This document shows positions 7,243 to 13,822 of a DNA stretch of 15,989 bases, one piece after another. The stretch comes from an uncultured Nitrosomonadales bacterium. GTDB taxonomy: Bacteria > Pseudomonadota > Gammaproteobacteria > Burkholderiales > Methylophilaceae. How positions within the stretch are numbered: the first letter of the stretch is position 1; each line of letters begins with the position of its first letter. The notes under the pieces are model-generated. The model was not told the origin of the DNA and searched no databases. It worked only from the letters and a program-made list of their open reading frames with translations. Made by a program: the position numbers and the translations under genes. The stretch is from NCBI GenBank assembly GCA_946481065.1, contig CAMLMA010000027.1, forward strand, positions 1 through 15,989. The letters run 5' to 3'.

Positions 7243-7326
7243 GAAGGGAGGAGAAGTAAAGCTTTGGAGAAAGCTCGCATGTTGATAAGCATCAAGCATG
7301 CCAGTTCTCGAGTTCGCGATTTACTG
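7216..7326 (-). ncRNA. candidate small RNA with anti-Shine-Dalgarno loops
   Basis: Read on the minus strand, this roughly 110-base stretch has the layout of a trans-acting sRNA. There is a possible sigma70 promoter (7333-7361), about 25 bases of 5' tail, and hairpin 1 at 7301-7277 (10 pairs, one bulge, 4-base loop). Hairpin 2 follows at 7275-7260 (AGCUUU/AAAGCU with a CUCC loop). Next come a single-stranded CUUCUCCUCCC run (7256-7246) and a terminator hairpin at 7242-7224 followed by a run of seven T. CUCC and CUCCUCCC are complementary to GGAGG-type ribosome sites. This architecture recalls anti-SD-loop sRNAs of other proteobacteria, such as the CCUCCUCCC-motif RNAs of Rhodobacter; that is a comparison of form only. 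It could instead be a processed 3' tail of the glgA mRNA. Confidence 0.5.
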
Positions 7327-7332
7327 CGACGC

Positions 7333-7361
7333 ATTTTAATCACGCGATGTGACAGTTTCAT
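7333..7361 (-). promoter_or_regulatory. possible promoter of the candidate small RNA
   Basis: On the minus strand, ATGAAA (7361-7356, 4 of 6 matches to TTGACA) and TAAAAT (7338-7333, 5 of 6 matches to TATAAT) are separated by 17 bases. The predicted start is near 7325, which leaves the three hairpins and terminator intact in the transcript. The -35 lies just past the T run of the glgA terminator. Confidence 0.4.
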
Positions 7362-7364
7362 GAA

Positions 7365-7389
7365 AAAAGCCCGGGATCCCCGGGCTTTT
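7365..7389. terminator. bidirectional intrinsic terminator between orn and glgA
   Basis: AAAAGCCCGGG and CCCGGGCTTTT form a perfect 11-pair stem with a 3-base loop (ATC). On the minus strand the stem is followed by TTTTTT, a strong terminator 22 bases after the glgA stop codon. On the plus strand it is followed by TTTT and a further broken T run, so it can also end orn transcripts about 200 bases after the orn stop. Confidence 0.88.
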
Positions 7390-7411
7390 CTGTTTTGCGA
7401 CGACACATCGA

Positions 7412-8869
7412 TCACCCGTCGACCAGTTCCTGGTAGAGAGACATATAGTCACGCGCGCTGTGCGTCCAGCCCAGGTCCAGCTGCATGCCGTTGCGCTGGA
7501 TCCTGCGCCAGGTCTTTTCATCCTGCAGGTAGCCGATGGCGCGTTGGATCGTTGCCAGTAGTTGCTGTGGGTCGGCCTGGTCGATGACGAAGCCGTTGGC
7601 GCTACCCGCCTTGAGTGTCGCCTCATTGGTGTCGATGACGGAGTCCGCAAGCCCGCCGGTACGCGTGACGACAGGCGGGGTGCCGTAGCGTAAGCCGTAC
7701 ATCTGGTTTAAACCGCAGGGTTCGAAGCGCGACGGCATGATGAAGATGTCGGTGCCCGCCATGATCTGGTGCGAAAGCGCCTCGTTGTAGCCGATATTGG
7801 TGCTGACCTGCAGCGGATATTGCTGGCCGAGTTCCCTGAACCCCTGTTCCAGGGTTGCTTCGCCACCACCGAGCAATGCGATCTGGCAGCCTTTGTGCAA
7901 CAGCGGTTCTGCGATACTGAGGAAGCTGTCGAGACCTTTCTGATAGGTGAGACGACTGACAACGCCAAGTAACGGCGCGGCAGGGTCGGCATAGAGGCCG
8001 AGTTGCGACTGCAGGGCGGCCTTGACCGCTTTTTTGCCGGCCAGATGTTTCGCATCGTAATGCACGGCGATATGGGGGTCTTGGGCCGGGTCCCATTCCT
8101 GGGTCTCGATGCCGTTCAGGATGCCGCGTATCTCATGGCCGCGGGTGCGCAACAGGCCCTGCAGGCCAAACCCGAAAGCCTCGGTCTGGATCTCGTGGGC
8201 ATAGGTCGGGCTGACGGTCGTGATGCTGTCGCTGTAGTAGATGCCAGCCTTGAGGAAGGACAGCTGGCCATGGTACTCGACCCCGTTGATCTGGAAACAT
8301 TCGGGCGGCAGGCCCAACATGCCGATCCATTCTGCCGAGAAGCAACCCTGGAACGCGAGATTATGGATGCCGAGCACGGATTTCGCGCGTTGCGCTCCCA
8401 TGTAGTGCATGAAAGCAGGCGTCAGACCGCTTTGCCAGTCGTTGCAGTGGACGATATCGGGCAGCCATTGTTTGGCGAGTGGGCTTTGCGTCGTACTGAG
8501 GATCGCCGCGATTTTGGACAAGATGCCGAAACGCAGCGGATTGTCGGCCCAGTCGAGCCCGGTCTCGTCGACATAAGGGCCGCCAGTGCGTTCATAGAGG
8601 CTAGGCGCGACGATCGCCATCACCGGCACCTTGGTGCCCGGCATCTCGCCCATGATCAGTTCAGCGCTGCCGATCACTGGCAGATCTTCGATCATGGCGA
8701 TATGGTGAGGGTCCAGCAGTTTCTGCAGGACGGCCGGGTAGCCCGGCACCAATAACCTGACATCGGCGCCCAGGGCCCGCAGGGCTGCCGGCAGTGAGCC
8801 GCTGACGTCGGCCAGGCCGCCGGTCTTGATGAGGGGATACGCTTCGGAACTGACGAATAGGGTACGCAA
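7412..8869 (-). CDS. glgA: glycogen synthase (ADP-glucose type, GT5)
   Basis: It transfers glucose from ADP-glucose to the growing alpha-1,4-glucan in bacterial glycogen synthesis. The 485-residue GT-B protein is of normal length. The donor-binding KTGGLADV lies at residues 15-22, HCNDWQSGL at 141-149 and HNLAFQG at 169-175. VSRLTYQKGLD (304-314) supplies the phosphate-binding Arg306/Lys311, and RFEPCGLNQMYGLRYG (381-396) carries the catalytic Glu383. The start codon is TTG: the family N-terminus begins exactly here, an in-frame stop (TAA) lies five codons upstream, and no ATG fits. Only a weak AAAGAG ribosome site precedes it. It is a lone minus-strand gene with its own terminator; the other glycogen genes are not in this window. 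A starch/glucan synthase of other donor preference is the only alternative. Confidence 0.96.
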   Translation of the reverse strand: MRTLFVSSEAYPLIKTGGLADVSGSLPAALRALGADVRLLVPGYPAVLQKLLDPHHIAMIEDLPVIGSAELIMGEMPGTKVPVMAIVAPSLYERTGGPYVDETGLDWADNPLRFGILSKIAAILSTTQSPLAKQWLPDIVHCNDWQSGLTPAFMHYMGAQRAKSVLGIHNLAFQGCFSAEWIGMLGLPPECFQINGVEYHGQLSFLKAGIYYSDSITTVSPTYAHEIQTEAFGFGLQGLLRTRGHEIRGILNGIETQEWDPAQDPHIAVHYDAKHLAGKKAVKAALQSQLGLYADPAAPLLGVVSRLTYQKGLDSFLSIAEPLLHKGCQIALLGGGEATLEQGFRELGQQYPLQVSTNIGYNEALSHQIMAGTDIFIMPSRFEPCGLNQMYGLRYGTPPVVTRTGGLADSVIDTNEATLKAGSANGFVIDQADPQQLLATIQRAIGYLQDEKTWRRIQRNGMQLDLGWTHSARDYMSLYQELVDG

Positions 8870-8921
8870 GGAAAGACTCTTTTATTGATGTTCGGCTGAT
8901 TATTGGGATGGAGCGGTTTGT

Positions 8922-9020
8922 ATGCGCCAAGGGTGGCCGGCGTTGAATATCTCCATCTACTTCATCATACTGTTGTGGTCACTGCCAATCAAGGCGGCAT
9001 CGACAACAAGGAGATGGCAT
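8922..9020 (+). other. in-frame hydrophobic leader upstream of crcB (possible alternative start or leader peptide)
   Basis: An ATG at 8922 with GGAG 8 bases upstream opens 33 codons that run in frame, with no stop, into the crcB ATG at 9021. The encoded segment includes LNISIYFIILLWSLPIKAAS, which looks like a signal peptide or membrane helix. It would give CrcB 160 residues and an extra N-terminal helix. The internal ATG has a better ribosome site and matches the usual CrcB start, so I treat this segment as unproven. The crcB and glgA promoters must also lie in the 8870-9020 gap; I see no clear promoter boxes there. Confidence 0.3.
9008..9013 (+). promoter_or_regulatory. ribosome binding site deciding the crcB start
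   Basis: AAGGAG lies seven bases before the ATG at 9021. It is stronger than the GGAG before the in-frame ATG at 8922, which favours the shorter, 127-residue CrcB. Confidence 0.7.
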
Positions 9021-9404
9021 ATGGGGTGGGGAGGGTTTGTCGCGGTCGGCGTCGGCGCAGCAGCCGGCGCATGGATGCGCTGGGGATTGAGCGTGCTATT
9101 CAACGCGCTGGTACCTGCGTTGCCGCTGGGCACGCTGATCGCGAACCTGAGCGGTGGTTACATGATGGGGCTGGCCATGGGCGTGATCGCGTCGAACATC
9201 ACCTTGTCGCCGGAGTTGCGTTTGCTGCTGACCACTGGTTTTCTCGGCGGGTTGACCACCTTTTCCACCTTCTCTGCTGAAGCCGCGGCCTTGCTCAGTC
9301 GTGGCCAGTACGGATGGGCCTCCGCGCATGTGCTGCTGCATGTCTGCGGTTCGCTGACGCTGACCATTCTGGGCATCCTGACCATTCAACTGCTGAGGAG
9401 CTGA
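9021..9404 (+). CDS. crcB: fluoride-specific ion channel CrcB/FluC
   Basis: This small inner-membrane protein exports toxic fluoride as a dual-topology homodimer. The 127-residue product has four membrane segments (about 3-25, 34-56, 67-90, 100-124). GTLIANLSGG (37-46) contains the pore Asn42, and GFLGGLTTFSTFS (73-85) contains the Phe-box residues Phe81 and Phe84. The start at 9021 is supported by AAGGAG seven bases upstream and by the position where family homology begins. The next gene, encoding a DUF190 protein, starts 2 bases after the stop; this pairing is common for fluoride channels. No crcB-motif (fluoride) riboswitch could be recognised upstream. Confidence 0.94.
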   Translation: MGWGGFVAVGVGAAAGAWMRWGLSVLFNALVPALPLGTLIANLSGGYMMGLAMGVIASNITLSPELRLLLTTGFLGGLTTFSTFSAEAAALLSRGQYGWASAHVLLHVCGSLTLTILGILTIQLLRS

Positions 9405-9406
9405 CC

Positions 9407-9730
9407 ATGCAAGGCGTTTATCTCAAGTTATTCGTTCCCGAGGGGTTGCGCCATCATCATGAGCTCGCCTATGAGTGGATCCTGCAGCAGGCCCAAGGTC
9501 TCGGCATCCCCGGCGGTTCCGCGTTGCGCGCATTGGCAGGCTATGGTCGGCATGGGCGCCTGCATGAGCAGCATTTCTTTGAGCTGGCGGGCGATATGCC
9601 CATCATCCTCGAGTTCTTTGCCTCCGAAACCGCGGTCACCAGCCTCCTGTCCCTGCTTCGCGAAGAAAAGCTGTCGCTGTTCTACATCAGGACAGCTGCG
9701 GAAGGCGGGCTGACCGACGCGCTGACCTGA
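9407..9730 (+). CDS. DUF190 family protein
   Basis: This is a 107-residue cytoplasmic protein of the DUF190 family, a small alpha/beta ferredoxin-like fold related to PII-type signalling proteins; its biochemical role is not established. Recognisable features are the MQGVYLKLFVPEG opening, HHHELAYEWILQQAQGLGIPGGSALRALAGYGRHG (about residues 16-50) and DMPIILEFFASE (63-74). GAGGAG lies six bases before the ATG. It starts two bases after the crcB stop and is surely co-transcribed with it. The repeated genomic association of DUF190 with CrcB suggests a part in fluoride resistance or in regulating the channel, but that is inference. No signal peptide or membrane segment is seen. Confidence 0.88.
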   Translation: MQGVYLKLFVPEGLRHHHELAYEWILQQAQGLGIPGGSALRALAGYGRHGRLHEQHFFELAGDMPIILEFFASETAVTSLLSLLREEKLSLFYIRTAAEGGLTDALT

Positions 9731-9771
9731 GCCAGCAGGCTTGTCGGGCTTGGCTTGATTCACGAAAGTGT

Positions 9772-9801
9772 TTGGTTTATTGGGTGAATTTCATTTATAA
9801 T
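9772..9801 (+). promoter_or_regulatory. promoter of the rpsF operon
   Basis: A perfect TATAAT -10 lies at 9796-9801 with TTGGTT (9772-9777) 18 bases upstream as a partial -35. The predicted start is near 9808, giving a leader of about 60 bases before rpsF. It is the only convincing promoter in the 139-base gap after the DUF190 gene. Confidence 0.72.
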
Positions 9802-9818
9802 CGCGGGTTTTCCACCTT

Positions 9819-9846
9819 GCCTCACCGTCAACGCATAGCGGGAGGC
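9819..9846 (+). promoter_or_regulatory. probable S6:S18-binding leader hairpin of rpsF
   Basis: GCCTC (9819-9823) pairs with GAGGC (9842-9846), with ACCG immediately inside the 5' arm and a short loop. A stem with a CCG trinucleotide next to it is the hallmark of the known rpsF leader bound by the S6:S18 protein pair, which mimics their 16S rRNA site and represses the operon. The structure ends 12 bases before the AAGGAG ribosome site. The match was made by eye, not by a covariance model. Confidence 0.5.
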
Positions 9847-9869
9847 TACTTTATCCAAAAGGAGAATAT

Positions 9870-10253
9870 ATGCGCCATTATGAAGTAGTGTTCATCGTCC
9901 ATCCGGACCAGAGTGAACAAGTGCCAGCGATGATCGAACGTTATCGCACACTGGTGACCTCTAACGGCGGTGCCATCCACCGTCTTGAAGACTGGGGTCG
10001 CCGCCAATTGGCATACCCGATCCAGAAGATCCACAAGGCACATTACGTGCTGATGAATATCGAGTGTAATCAAACCGTTCTCGATGAGCTTGAGCATGCA
10101 TTCAAGTTCAACGACGCCGTGCTGCGTCACCTGACCGTCAGCGTCGACGAAGCTGTCGTTGCGCCATCCCCAATGATGAAGGAAGAGAAATCCAAGTCGT
10201 TGCTGGAAAAGGATGCGGCACCAGCGCCAGCCGCTGAGGAAGCATCGGCTTAA
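9870..10253 (+). CDS. rpsF: small ribosomal subunit protein bS6
   Basis: This 30S subunit protein binds the central domain of 16S rRNA as a heterodimer with bS18. The 127-residue product begins [18 protein letters not shown], and [33 protein letters not shown] (about 34-66) is the family core. The last 30 residues are the usual low-complexity acidic/alanine-proline tail, which in Escherichia coli is glutamylated. AAGGAG lies 5 bases before the ATG. It is the first gene of rpsF-priB-rpsR-rplI and lies behind a clear promoter and a leader hairpin likely to mediate autoregulation. Confidence 0.97.
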   Translation: MRHYEVVFIVHPDQSEQVPAMIERYRTLVTSNGGAIHRLEDWGRRQLAYPIQKIHKAHYVLMNIECNQTVLDELEHAFKFNDAVLRHLTVSVDEAVVAPSPMMKEEKSKSLLEKDAAPAPAAEEASA

Positions 10254-10544
10254 TTGAATAGGCTGGTCGTATCCGGCGAAGTGGTGCAGATCGATCCACT
10301 ACGCTATACGCCCGCAGGTTTACCGTTGTTGGGTTTTGTCGTGCGGCATCAATCGGAGCAGGTCGAAGCCGATATGACGCGCAAGGTTGAGTGTGAGGTG
10401 TCGGTGATCGCCATAGGCAAGATCGCCGAGCAAGCCAAGGCCATCCAGATGGCGAGCCAGGTCAAGCTGGCAGGTTTCCTCGCCAAACGCAGCCTCAAGA
10501 GCCCACAACTGGTTTTACACTTAAACGCATTTGAGATTATTTAA
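10254..10544 (+). CDS. priB: primosomal replication protein N (PriB)
   Basis: This is a single-stranded-DNA-binding OB-fold protein, related to SSB, that helps PriA and DnaT reload DnaB at collapsed forks. The 96-residue product is family length (about 100). It begins NRLVVSGEV, matching the conserved NRLVLSG opening of enteric PriB, and ends with QLVLHLNAFEII, like the C-terminal strand of the family. The start codon is TTG at 10254, touching the rpsF TAA with no gap; no ATG or GTG can replace it without losing conserved strands. The nearest ribosome-site-like sequence (GAGGA) lies 13 bases away, so translation probably depends on ribosomes finishing rpsF. The position between rpsF and rpsR is diagnostic. 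Confidence 0.93.
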   Translation: MNRLVVSGEVVQIDPLRYTPAGLPLLGFVVRHQSEQVEADMTRKVECEVSVIAIGKIAEQAKAIQMASQVKLAGFLAKRSLKSPQLVLHLNAFEII

Positions 10545-10556
10545 AGGATTCGAATC

Positions 10557-10784
10557 ATGGCACGTGATATGTTCAAACGCCGCCGCTACTGCCGTTTCTC
10601 GGCAGAGGGCATCAAGCAGGTCGATTACAAGGATGTGGACCTGTTGAAAGATTTCATCACCGAGAACGGCAAGATCATCCCAGCCCGTATCACCGGTACC
10701 AAGGCACGCTACCAGCGTCAACTGACGGTCGCAGTCAAGCGCGCCCGTTTCCTGGCCCTGTTGCCATACACTGACAAGCACTGA
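10557..10784 (+). CDS. rpsR: small ribosomal subunit protein bS18
   Basis: This 75-residue protein partners bS6 on the 30S platform. The sequence is highly typical: [11 protein letters not shown] near the N-terminus, [34 protein letters not shown] in the middle and [16 protein letters not shown] at the end. AAAGGA lies 8 bases before the ATG and overlaps the priB stop codon. It is the third gene of the rpsF operon, with 12 bases after priB and 13 before rplI. Confidence 0.98.
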   Translation: MARDMFKRRRYCRFSAEGIKQVDYKDVDLLKDFITENGKIIPARITGTKARYQRQLTVAVKRARFLALLPYTDKH

Positions 10785-10797
10785 GAGGGGACACGTC

Positions 10798-11244
10798 ATG
10801 CAAGTAATTCTGTTGGAAAAAGTCGTGAACCTGGGCAACCTCGGTGACGTCGTCAAGGTAAAGGACGGTTACGGCCGTAACTTCCTGATCCCGCAAGGCA
10901 AGGCCAAGCGCGCAACCGAGGCCAACAAGGCTGAGTTCGCTGCACGCCGCGCAGAGCTGGAGAAGCAACAAGCTGAACTGCTGGCTGCTGCCCAGAAGCG
11001 TGCTGAGAAGCTGGCTGGCTATCTGGTGCAAGTGACCCAGAAAGCTGGTGTGGATGGCCGTCTGTTCGGTTCCGTCACCAACTTCGATATCGCCGAGTCC
11101 CTGACTGCTCAAGGCTTCGAAGTGTCGAAGTCCGAAGTACGCATGCCGAATGGCCCGTTGAAGACCATTGGTGACCATCCGGTCAGCATCGCGCTGCACC
11201 ATGATGTCGTCGTCGATATCACGGTCTCCGTACTGGGCGAATAA
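10798..11244 (+). CDS. rplI: large ribosomal subunit protein bL9
   Basis: This 148-residue protein of the L1-stalk base of the 50S subunit is linked to reading-frame maintenance. The N-terminal rRNA-binding domain ([35 protein letters not shown], residues 2-37) is followed by the long connecting helix rich in A/E/K/Q (about 40-75). The C-terminal domain with [16 protein letters not shown] comes next. GAGAGGGG precedes the ATG. It is the last gene of the operon; a strong terminator follows about 20 bases after the stop. Confidence 0.98.
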   Translation: MQVILLEKVVNLGNLGDVVKVKDGYGRNFLIPQGKAKRATEANKAEFAARRAELEKQQAELLAAAQKRAEKLAGYLVQVTQKAGVDGRLFGSVTNFDIAESLTAQGFEVSKSEVRMPNGPLKTIGDHPVSIALHHDVVVDITVSVLGE

Positions 11245-11264
11245 GCCCAGCGGGATACGCTGTT

Positions 11265-11292
11265 AAAAAAGGCTGCTGCGGCAGCCTTTTTT
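11265..11292 (+). terminator. intrinsic terminator after rplI
   Basis: AAAAAAGGCTGC (11265-11276) and GCAGCCTTTTTT (11281-11292) form a perfect 12-pair stem with a TGCG tetraloop and end in a T run. It ends the rpsF-rplI transcript and separates it from dnaB. The A-tract on the left makes it potentially bidirectional, but there is no opposing gene. Confidence 0.92.
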
Positions 11293-11338
11293 ATTGTCCG
11301 CGAAATTCAAAAGCGGCAGGTCATGCCCGGTTTTCCGT

Positions 11339-11347
11339 TGTTATAAT
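11339..11347 (+). promoter_or_regulatory. extended -10 promoter element of dnaB
   Basis: TGTTATAAT is a perfect extended -10 (TGnTATAAT). The hexamer ends at 11347 and only GCGGC separates it from the dnaB ATG at 11353. The predicted start of transcription is 11353-11354, at the start codon itself. No clear -35 is seen. Because a strong terminator lies 47 bases upstream, this is the likely promoter of the dnaB-alr-radA unit. Confidence 0.62.
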
Positions 11348-11352
11348 GCGGC

Positions 11353-12726
11353 ATGGCTGACGATCTACTTGAATCCCTGAAACTCCCCCCACACTCCGTC
11401 GAAGCCGAGCAATCGGTGATCGGCGGCCTGCTGCTGGAGAACGAAGCACTCGACAAGATCGGTGACATCCTCAATCCGGACGATTTTTACCGTCACGATC
11501 ATCGGCTCATCTACCAGCACATCGCTAAACTCATTGAGCATAACAAGCCCGCCGATATCGTCACGGTGGCAGAGTCGCTGGAGTCGAGCGCCGAGCTTTC
11601 TGGCGTTGGCGGCATCGCCTATCTCGGCGCGCTGGCGCAGAACACGCCGACCGCCGCGAACATCCGCCGCTATGCCGAAATCGTGCATGAACGTGCCGTC
11701 ATGCGCAAACTGGTGGAGGTCGGCTCGGATATCGCCGAGAGCGCCTATAGCCCGCAGGGGCGGGATGCCCAGCAGTTGCTGGACGAAGCTGAGGCCAAGA
11801 TCTTTCACATCGCCGAAGGCGGCAAGCGCAGTACCCAGGGTTTCCTCGATATCAAGGTGCTGCTGCCGCAGGTAGCGGATCGCATCGACCAGCTTTACCA
11901 GCGCGACAACCCGGATGCCGTCACCGGCATTCCCACGGGCTACACGGACCTGGATGAAAAGACTTCCGGCCTGCAGCCGGGCGATCTCATCATCGTCGCC
12001 GGCCGGCCTTCCATGGGCAAGACGGCGTTCTCGCTCAATATCGCCGAAAACGTCGCACTCGACACCGGCTTGCCGGTCGCCGTGTTCTCCATGGAAATGG
12101 GCGCGACCCAGCTGGCGACCCGGATGATCGGTTCGGTTGGCCGTCTGGACCAACACAAGATGCGCAATGGCAAGCTGGATGACGAGGACTGGGTGCGCCT
12201 GACCACTGCGCTCGGCAAACTCAATGACGCGCCGGTGTATATCGACGAGGGCGCTGGCCTCAGCTCATTCGACGTGCGTGCCCGCGCCCGGCGGTTGCAT
12301 CGTCAATGCGGCAAGCTTGGACTCATCGTGGTCGATTACCTGCAGCTGATGACGGCGCCATCGGGCCGCCAGGGCGAGAACCGCGCGACAGAGATCTCCG
12401 AGATCTCGCGCTCGCTAAAAGCCCTGGCGAAAGAACTCGATGTACCCGTGATCGCGCTCTCGCAGCTGAATCGCGGACTGGAGCAGCGTCCGGACAAGCG
12501 TCCGGTGATGTCTGACCTGCGCGAATCCGGCGCTATCGAACAGGATGCCGACCTGATCCTGTTCATCTACCGTGACGAGGTCTACAACCCGGAAAGCACC
12601 GACAAGGGTACGGCTGAGATCATCATCGCCAAACAGCGTAACGGCCCGATCGGTAAGGTCCGGCTGACCTTCATCGGCGCCCACACCCGATTCGAGAATT
12701 TCGTCAACGCCGGCGCCTCCTACTGA
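11353..12726 (+). CDS. dnaB: replicative DNA helicase DnaB
   Basis: This hexameric 5'-3' helicase unwinds DNA at the replication fork. At 457 residues it is of normal length. [20 protein letters not shown] (11-30) starts the N-terminal domain that contacts primase; the linker follows near 155-185. The RecA-like domain has Walker A GRPSMGKT (217-224), Walker B VVDYLQLM (326-333) with Asp328, and the Arg-finger region KQRNGPIG (427-434, Arg429). No intein interrupts the motifs. The ATG at 11353 is supported by homology, but no Shine-Dalgarno precedes it and a perfect extended -10 ends only 5 bases upstream. It leads a four-gene run with alr, radA and a HAD gene. Confidence 0.98.
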   Translation: MADDLLESLKLPPHSVEAEQSVIGGLLLENEALDKIGDILNPDDFYRHDHRLIYQHIAKLIEHNKPADIVTVAESLESSAELSGVGGIAYLGALAQNTPTAANIRRYAEIVHERAVMRKLVEVGSDIAESAYSPQGRDAQQLLDEAEAKIFHIAEGGKRSTQGFLDIKVLLPQVADRIDQLYQRDNPDAVTGIPTGYTDLDEKTSGLQPGDLIIVAGRPSMGKTAFSLNIAENVALDTGLPVAVFSMEMGATQLATRMIGSVGRLDQHKMRNGKLDDEDWVRLTTALGKLNDAPVYIDEGAGLSSFDVRARARRLHRQCGKLGLIVVDYLQLMTAPSGRQGENRATEISEISRSLKALAKELDVPVIALSQLNRGLEQRPDKRPVMSDLRESGAIEQDADLILFIYRDEVYNPESTDKGTAEIIIAKQRNGPIGKVRLTFIGAHTRFENFVNAGASY

Positions 12727-12730
12727 GCCG

Positions 12731-13822
12731 ATGCGTCCGATCCAAGCCACCATCGACCTGGGCGCCTTGCGCCATAATCTGAACGTCGTCCGGCAGCATG
12801 CCCCGAACGCCAGGGTGATGGCCGTGATCAAAGCCAACGGCTATGGCCACGGCCTGCTGCACGTAGCGCAAGGTCTGCAATCTGCCGACGGCTTCGCCGT
12901 ACTCAATATCGAAGAGGCGATCGCCTTGCGCGCAGCAGGATATCGGCAACGCATCCTGTTGCTGGAGGGCTTTTTCACCGACGACGAGATCGCGCTTGCA
13001 GCAAGCCATGACATCACCGTCGTGCTGCATGCGGATTGGCAGCTCGACCTTCTGGCGCGCCAACCGCATGGCATCCGGCTTCCTGTATTCATCAAGCTCA
13101 ATACCGGCATGAATCGGCTGGGCTTCATGCCGGCCGCCTTGCCCGAAGCGCTGGCGCGCATTGGCGCACTGCCGATGATCGACGACATCACCCTCATGAC
13201 CCATTTCGCCACCGCCGATGAGCCGCGCGGTATCGCCGAAGCGCATGCGCTGTTCGAGCAGGCCACGGCGGGCCTGGCTTACCCACGATCCATGGCTAAT
13301 TCCGCCACTATATTGCGTTATCCGCAAGCGCATGCGGACTGGGTGCGCCCGGGCATCATGCTCTACGGCGCGAGCCCGGTCAGCGGCACGCCTGCCGCCC
13401 AGTTCGGCTTGCGTCCGGCGATGGCGCTCACTAGCGAACTTATCGCCGTGCAGACGCTGCAGCCTGGCGATAGCGTCGGTTACGGCATGCGCTACACCGC
13501 TGACAAGCCGACCCGTATCGGTATCGTCGCCTGCGGCTATGCTGACGGTTATCCGCGACACGCCGGATTATGCGCCGCTGGCGAACGTCAGCCTGGCGCG
13601 CCGATCGCTGTTGCCGGGAACCTGACGCATACGGTCGGGCGGGTTTCCATGGATATGTTATTCGCGGATATCACCGACATCCCTGAAGCCGATATCGGCA
13701 GCCCGGTCGAGCTGTGGGGCGCGCAGGTGCCGGTCGATGCCGTGGCTGAAGCCAGCGGCACGGTCGGCTATGAATTGCTGTGCGCGCTGGCGCCGCGTGT
13801 ACCAGTCAGGGTCATCGACTGA
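12731..13822 (+). CDS. alr: alanine racemase
   Basis: This PLP enzyme interconverts L- and D-alanine, supplying D-alanine for peptidoglycan. The 363-residue protein has the family's fold-type III layout. Lys34 in [11 protein letters not shown] (31-41) is the PLP lysine, [11 protein letters not shown] (122-132) carries the conserved Arg129, and Tyr251 in VGYGMRYTA is the second catalytic base. [11 protein letters not shown] (266-276) and VGRVSMDM (302-309) are further family motifs. It starts 4 bases after the dnaB stop, with no separate promoter visible, and its TGA overlaps the radA ATG by one base. Biosynthetic Alr is more likely than the catabolic DadX, because no D-amino-acid dehydrogenase gene adjoins it. 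Confidence 0.96.
   Translation: MRPIQATIDLGALRHNLNVVRQHAPNARVMAVIKANGYGHGLLHVAQGLQSADGFAVLNIEEAIALRAAGYRQRILLLEGFFTDDEIALAASHDITVVLHADWQLDLLARQPHGIRLPVFIKLNTGMNRLGFMPAALPEALARIGALPMIDDITLMTHFATADEPRGIAEAHALFEQATAGLAYPRSMANSATILRYPQAHADWVRPGIMLYGASPVSGTPAAQFGLRPAMALTSELIAVQTLQPGDSVGYGMRYTADKPTRIGIVACGYADGYPRHAGLCAAGERQPGAPIAVAGNLTHTVGRVSMDMLFADITDIPEADIGSPVELWGAQVPVDAVAEASGTVGYELLCALAPRVPVRVID

Noticed and set aside
7173..7415. 80-codon minus-strand open frame in the orn-glgA gap, including a short basic peptide starting MKLSHRV
   Set aside because: It runs through two terminator hairpins and into orn, has no convincing ribosome site and no recognisable domain; the RNA structures explain the stretch better.
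7279..7587. Plus-strand frame with ATG at 7279 downstream of GGGAGGAG
   Set aside because: The SD-like run is 25 bases from the ATG, and the frame crosses the terminator into antisense glgA; it is the complement of the anti-SD motif.
8003..8755. 250-codon plus-strand frame opposite glgA
   Set aside because: Shadow of glgA; composition rich in Gln/Asp/His/Arg typical of antisense frames.
8870..9020. Fluoride riboswitch upstream of crcB
   Set aside because: GGGATGG near 8905 hints at the 5' motif, but the pseudoknot-forming elements and the GCTGATG-type 3' segment expected of the crcB motif are not found in the right order.
11353..12726. Intein in DnaB
   Set aside because: DnaB is a common intein site, but Walker A, Walker B and the Arg-finger region run uninterrupted in a normal 457-residue protein.
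12704..13561. 285-codon open frame antisense to alr
   Set aside because: Shadow of the alanine racemase gene; no recognisable protein features.
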